DNA from: Elephas maximus indicus
Lineage: Eukaryota; Chordata; Mammalia; Proboscidea; Elephantidae
Reading direction: 5' to 3'
Assembly (NCBI RefSeq): GCF_024166365.1
Contig: NC_064821.1
Coordinates: forward strand, 51,859,093-51,923,092
DNA: 64,000 nucleotides
Position 1 is the stretch's first letter. Every line of letters starts with the position of its first letter. This document shows, piece after piece, positions 61,058 to 64,000 of the stretch. Under the pieces are notes generated by a model that saw nothing but the letters and a program-made list of their open reading frames with translations, was not told where the DNA came from and searched no databases. The position numbers were made by a program, and so were the translations under genes.

Positions 61058-62185
61058 GTAAGAGGTGACTGGAGCTGGAGCGGGAGTTGGGGGCGGGGGG
61101 AGCGCTAGCGATCCAGAGCCGCCTCCTTCTCACCCTGTACCCTGAGCCCCAGACAACACGCGTGGGGGCGCAGGGGAAGGGGCAGGGAAGCTCTTCACCC
61201 CATTCCCGCCCAACTGGGGTGAGGGGGCGCAAGTGACAAGAAGGGTGGTGGAATCTACAAGTTCTCACAGGTGGGTGGTTGACTGAAGGGCTAGTGGGGG
61301 CTCCTCCTCCCTGCCGTCGCCAGGCGCTGGCGATCATTCATTCAACATTAATTGAGCTGGGGGCACTGCGTGGCACCAGACAGACGCTGTTTATCCCGCT
61401 CGGTGAGTGGCCCCGTCGGGGTCCGGGGCTGATCAGGTGAGGCTCGTGGGGTCTCGGGCAGGCAGGTGGGGCCTCCCGTGGTCAGAAAAGGTTGGTGCCT
61501 GGGCTCTGTTCCTCTGCCTGATTCTTCCAGCTCTTCGCCCTGAGGGAGGGTGGGGGTTGGGAGGGTCTAGTAAGGGAGGGAGAGTTGCGTGTGGGTGAGA
61601 AGCAGAGGTGAAGATGCTGGACCAGCCAGAGTCGGGCCCCCAGGCCCCAGTCCTGCCTACCAACCATGTGAGGATTCCTGTCCTGGAGCACGTGGTGGGC
61701 ATCTGACCATTTAGAAAGGTCAGTACTGACTTCCTTTGGTGGGAAGTCCCACCACCGAGTTTGGGGCTTCTTTATAGGAAAACTGAGCACTTACTGGTGG
61801 CCAGCACCAAACCAGGCATTGGGGGGAGAGCTCAGATTAACACAATGTGGACCTGGTCACGTCATCTACTGCTGTCAGTGCTGTGTGCAGGGTCTGAAGG
61901 GCAGAGAGAAGCCCATGGGCCACCATAATATCCTGGTGGACCCTGGGGTAGCACATAGAGGGTGTTGGTGGATGCCTGCTGAAAACAGGTACAGGGGGCA
62001 AAGGACAGAGCAATAGCAGTCCGCTTGGGGGGAGCAGGGTCTAGCTCCCCCTCTAATCCCTACAGGTAGAGAGCGACCCACACTTGGAACTTAGTCCTAT
62101 TCCTCCAAATCTGAAATCAGGAAAGAGAGGGCCCATGGGCTTCAGGCAGACGGAAGGAGGATGTAGGCAGGAAAGGGAACAAGCA

Positions 62186-62275
62186 TTCCAGACACAATGG
62201 TGAACTCAGCAGAGGTAGAATTCCCCCATCATCTTCCTGGCCCATACTGCAGGTACACCAAACCTCCCTCCTAGG
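62186..62275. repeat. Direct repeat, copy 1
   Basis: cattccagacacaatggtga, actcagcagaggtagaattc, ccccatcatcttcct and aggtacaccaaacctccctc are shared, with differences, with 63,797-63,885. Confidence 0.75.
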
Positions 62276-62544
62276 TCCACTCACCTCCCCAATTCCATCT
62301 CAACGGGCAACGTGAGACACCCTCAACAGAGTGAGCAGCTGACATCCTTACAAGGCAGAGACACTGACTAAAGAACACCCTTCCTACTTCCCCAAACCCT
62401 TTGCTCATGACCCCGGGGGAGGTGAGAGTTTGGGGTGCCAAGATCTTGGGGAGAGAAGGGGAACCAAAAAAGTGAGAGGGCCAGGCAGGCTTTGCTAGTG
62501 TTTGGTGGTGGAACCTAGCATGCTTCTTTTCTACAGAGTGAAAC

Positions 62545-63290
62545 CTCTATATATTCTCCAAAGAATGTATGAATATATCCTCAAAGCAAAAACTATGAAC
62601 ACTACAGATAAAACTAAGTTCTTTTGACATTTCCTCATCCCAATTCCTTCATAGAAGTAACAGCCCTCATTGATTTGATGTGTTTCATTGCAACCCTATA
62701 CAAATGTATGTCCATATCTTTATATTTTTTTAGCAGAAATATATAGGGTTTTCCACATACAATACTATATGGTACCTATGTTTCTTCATTTGATTTTCAC
62801 AATGTCTACAGTATGTCTTGGAGAATTTTCCACGCTGATAATTATAGATCCTCCACTTGTCTTTTAAAATGCTGTCTAATATTCTACCAAGTGGGTGCTC
62901 CATAATTTAATTATTTATGTTCCTTCTCAATGGGTAATAAGGTTCGTACTCCTTTTTTTTTTTTTTCCTTCTGTTTTTATTGCTCTTGCAATGTACAGCC
63001 CTATATGGAAGCTTTTGGGAATGTGTGTGATTCTTTCCCAGGGAAGATGTGAAGAAGTGGGATATTGAGGTTACAGGGTAAATATGTATCCAAATGAAAA
63101 GATATTGCTGGATTGCCTTCCAGGGTAACCAATTTGCCCTCCCACCAGCAGTACATGAGGGTAACGACTTCCCCACATCCTAACCAACGTTTGATCTTAT
63201 CAGAGGTTGTATTTTTGTCAATGTGACTGTGAAAAGGACTCTATCCTTCTTGTTTTAATTTGCATTTCCCGCCTACTAGAGGGGTAAGCA
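62545..63290 (-). repeat. Old L1 3' region, antisense
   Basis: ttccacatacaatactatat, caccagcagtacatgagggt, ttccccacatcctaaccaac and cttgttttaatttgcatttc are typical of antisense L1. A T-run lies at 62,951-62,966. Confidence 0.65.
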
Positions 63291-63796
63291 TCTCTCCTGA
63301 GGGCCCAGCTCCTGGGTCATTTCTTGGCATTGGGAATGTGGCGGTGGGGGGGGGGGGATCTGTGGGGGAGGGGACTGCCTGCCCAGCACAGTACTTCCTC
63401 TGACCATCCAAACCTTTTTCCACTTCTGTTTTTCCCATAAAAGTCTGAGAAGCTTATTACTACAAACAAACAGATAAAACCCCTCAAACAACAACAAAGC
63501 AAAACACAAGCCAGGGCTTGAATCTCTGACTTTTAAATCCTTCTTTTTGATTGTACAAAGCATCATTTTGTGGCTGGCAGCGGAGAGCAAGAATGCCTAC
63601 TTGCTGGCATGGAAACTTCTGAGGAAGACATTTAGCCTGTGACGCTTTGTATCACAGCCTCCCCAAGTGTGGCTTTTACAATGTTATCTAGGATGACTTT
63701 TGCAAATTCTGAGAGAAGAATTTATTACCATGAGGCTTCCCCTCAACACTCCACCGTTTTCACCCACAAGTAGGGCGTAGGGGCAAGCCCACGGCA

Positions 63797-63885
63797 TTCC
63801 AGAACCAAATGGTGAACTCAGCAGTTAGGAGAATTCCCCCATCATCTTCCCAGCAGTACTAAGGGTACACCAAGATTTCCTCCAG
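63797..63885. repeat. Direct repeat, copy 2
   Basis: attccagaaccaaatggtga, actcagcagttaggagaatt, cccccatcatcttcc and gggtacaccaagatttcctc match copy 1 at about 62,186, 1.6 kb upstream. Confidence 0.75.
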
Positions 63886-63895
63886 TGCGCGTGGA

Positions 63896-63898
<3 letters not shown>

Positions 63899-63927
<29 letters not shown>
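63899..63927. repeat. (CA)n microsatellite
   Basis: About 14 uninterrupted CA units just before a SINE in intron 1 of TNFRSF8. Confidence 0.95.
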
Positions 63928-63929
<2 letters not shown>

Positions 63930-64000
63930 CAGTGGCTGTTGAGTCGATTCTGACCATGATGACCCCATGTGTTTGAGAATAGAATGATGCTCCATGGGGT
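63928..64000 (-). repeat. AfroSINE, antisense, cut by the window edge
   Basis: ccagtggctgttgagtcgat, atgatgaccccatgtgtttg and gaatgatgctccatggggt match the 'CCCATGTGTGTCAGAG' subfamily. Its head lies beyond the window. Confidence 0.88.

Larger units (their letters stand above)
61058..64000 (+). other. TNFRSF8: TNFRSF8 intron 1 (5' part)
   Basis: Starts with the donor gtaagaggtgac. The first 350 bases are CpG-rich. No second exon was found before the window edge. It contains an L1 fragment, a direct repeat pair, a (CA)n tract and a truncated AfroSINE, listed separately. From 61,400 to 62,180 nothing else is recognisable. Confidence 0.85.

Overview
The window is nuclear DNA from a placental mammal. 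It is almost certainly from an afrotherian, most likely an elephant or close relative. The evidence is the very dense population of tRNA-derived SINEs of the AfroSINE type and of RTE-type LINE copies, both carrying the tail motif 'gagtcggaatcgactcgacgg' or its complement. These lie on top of older mammalian repeats (MIR, L2, L1, MaLR/ERVL LTRs). The species call is an inference from repeat content.

Three protein-coding genes are recognisable, all on the + strand and in the order MFN2 - MIIP - TNFRSF8, which matches human 1p36.22. (1) Positions 1-2,690 hold the last intron, the last coding exon (607-676) and the 3' UTR of mitofusin-2. (2) MIIP (migration and invasion inhibitory protein) is complete, from a CpG-rich, CCAAT/GC-box promoter near 15.84-16.17 kb to tandem poly(A) signals at 27.04-27.06 kb. 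Nine coding exons join in frame to a 380-residue protein. (3) TNFRSF8 (CD30) starts near the right end: a tetranucleotide microsatellite and GC-box promoter, coding exon 1 (60,995-61,057, the signal peptide), then intron 1 to the window edge. The genes are transcribed independently.

The spaces between genes (2.7-15.8 kb and 27.1-59.9 kb) are mostly transposable elements. They include two decayed ERVL-like proviruses on the - strand (about 7.5-12.3 kb and 49.5-54.5 kb), an RTE LINE with recognisable reverse transcriptase (12.3-13.7 kb), several antisense RTE 3' ends, L1 3' ends, solo LTRs, about twenty AfroSINE copies and three copies of a tRNA-Gly-derived SINE. Long simple arrays occur at 35.6-36.4 kb (CA/TCACA-rich) and 59.95-60.28 kb (CCCT/CCTT/CCAT).

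The observations most worth following are these. A palindromic family with CAGG termini, 79-bp inverted repeats and 8-9 bp target-site duplications looks like a non-autonomous hAT-type transposon, and one copy sits inside an RTE fragment, so it moved after RTE did. Two independent L1 insertions lie at exactly the same nucleotide of two AfroSINE copies. A microsatellite upstream of TNFRSF8 sits where human CD30 has its repressive (CCAT)n array. The MIIP promoter and MIIP intron 4 both contain local duplications, and a 40-bp segment is shared between a SINE and a tandem repeat 2.8 kb away. I found no evidence for a wholly new multi-gene system.
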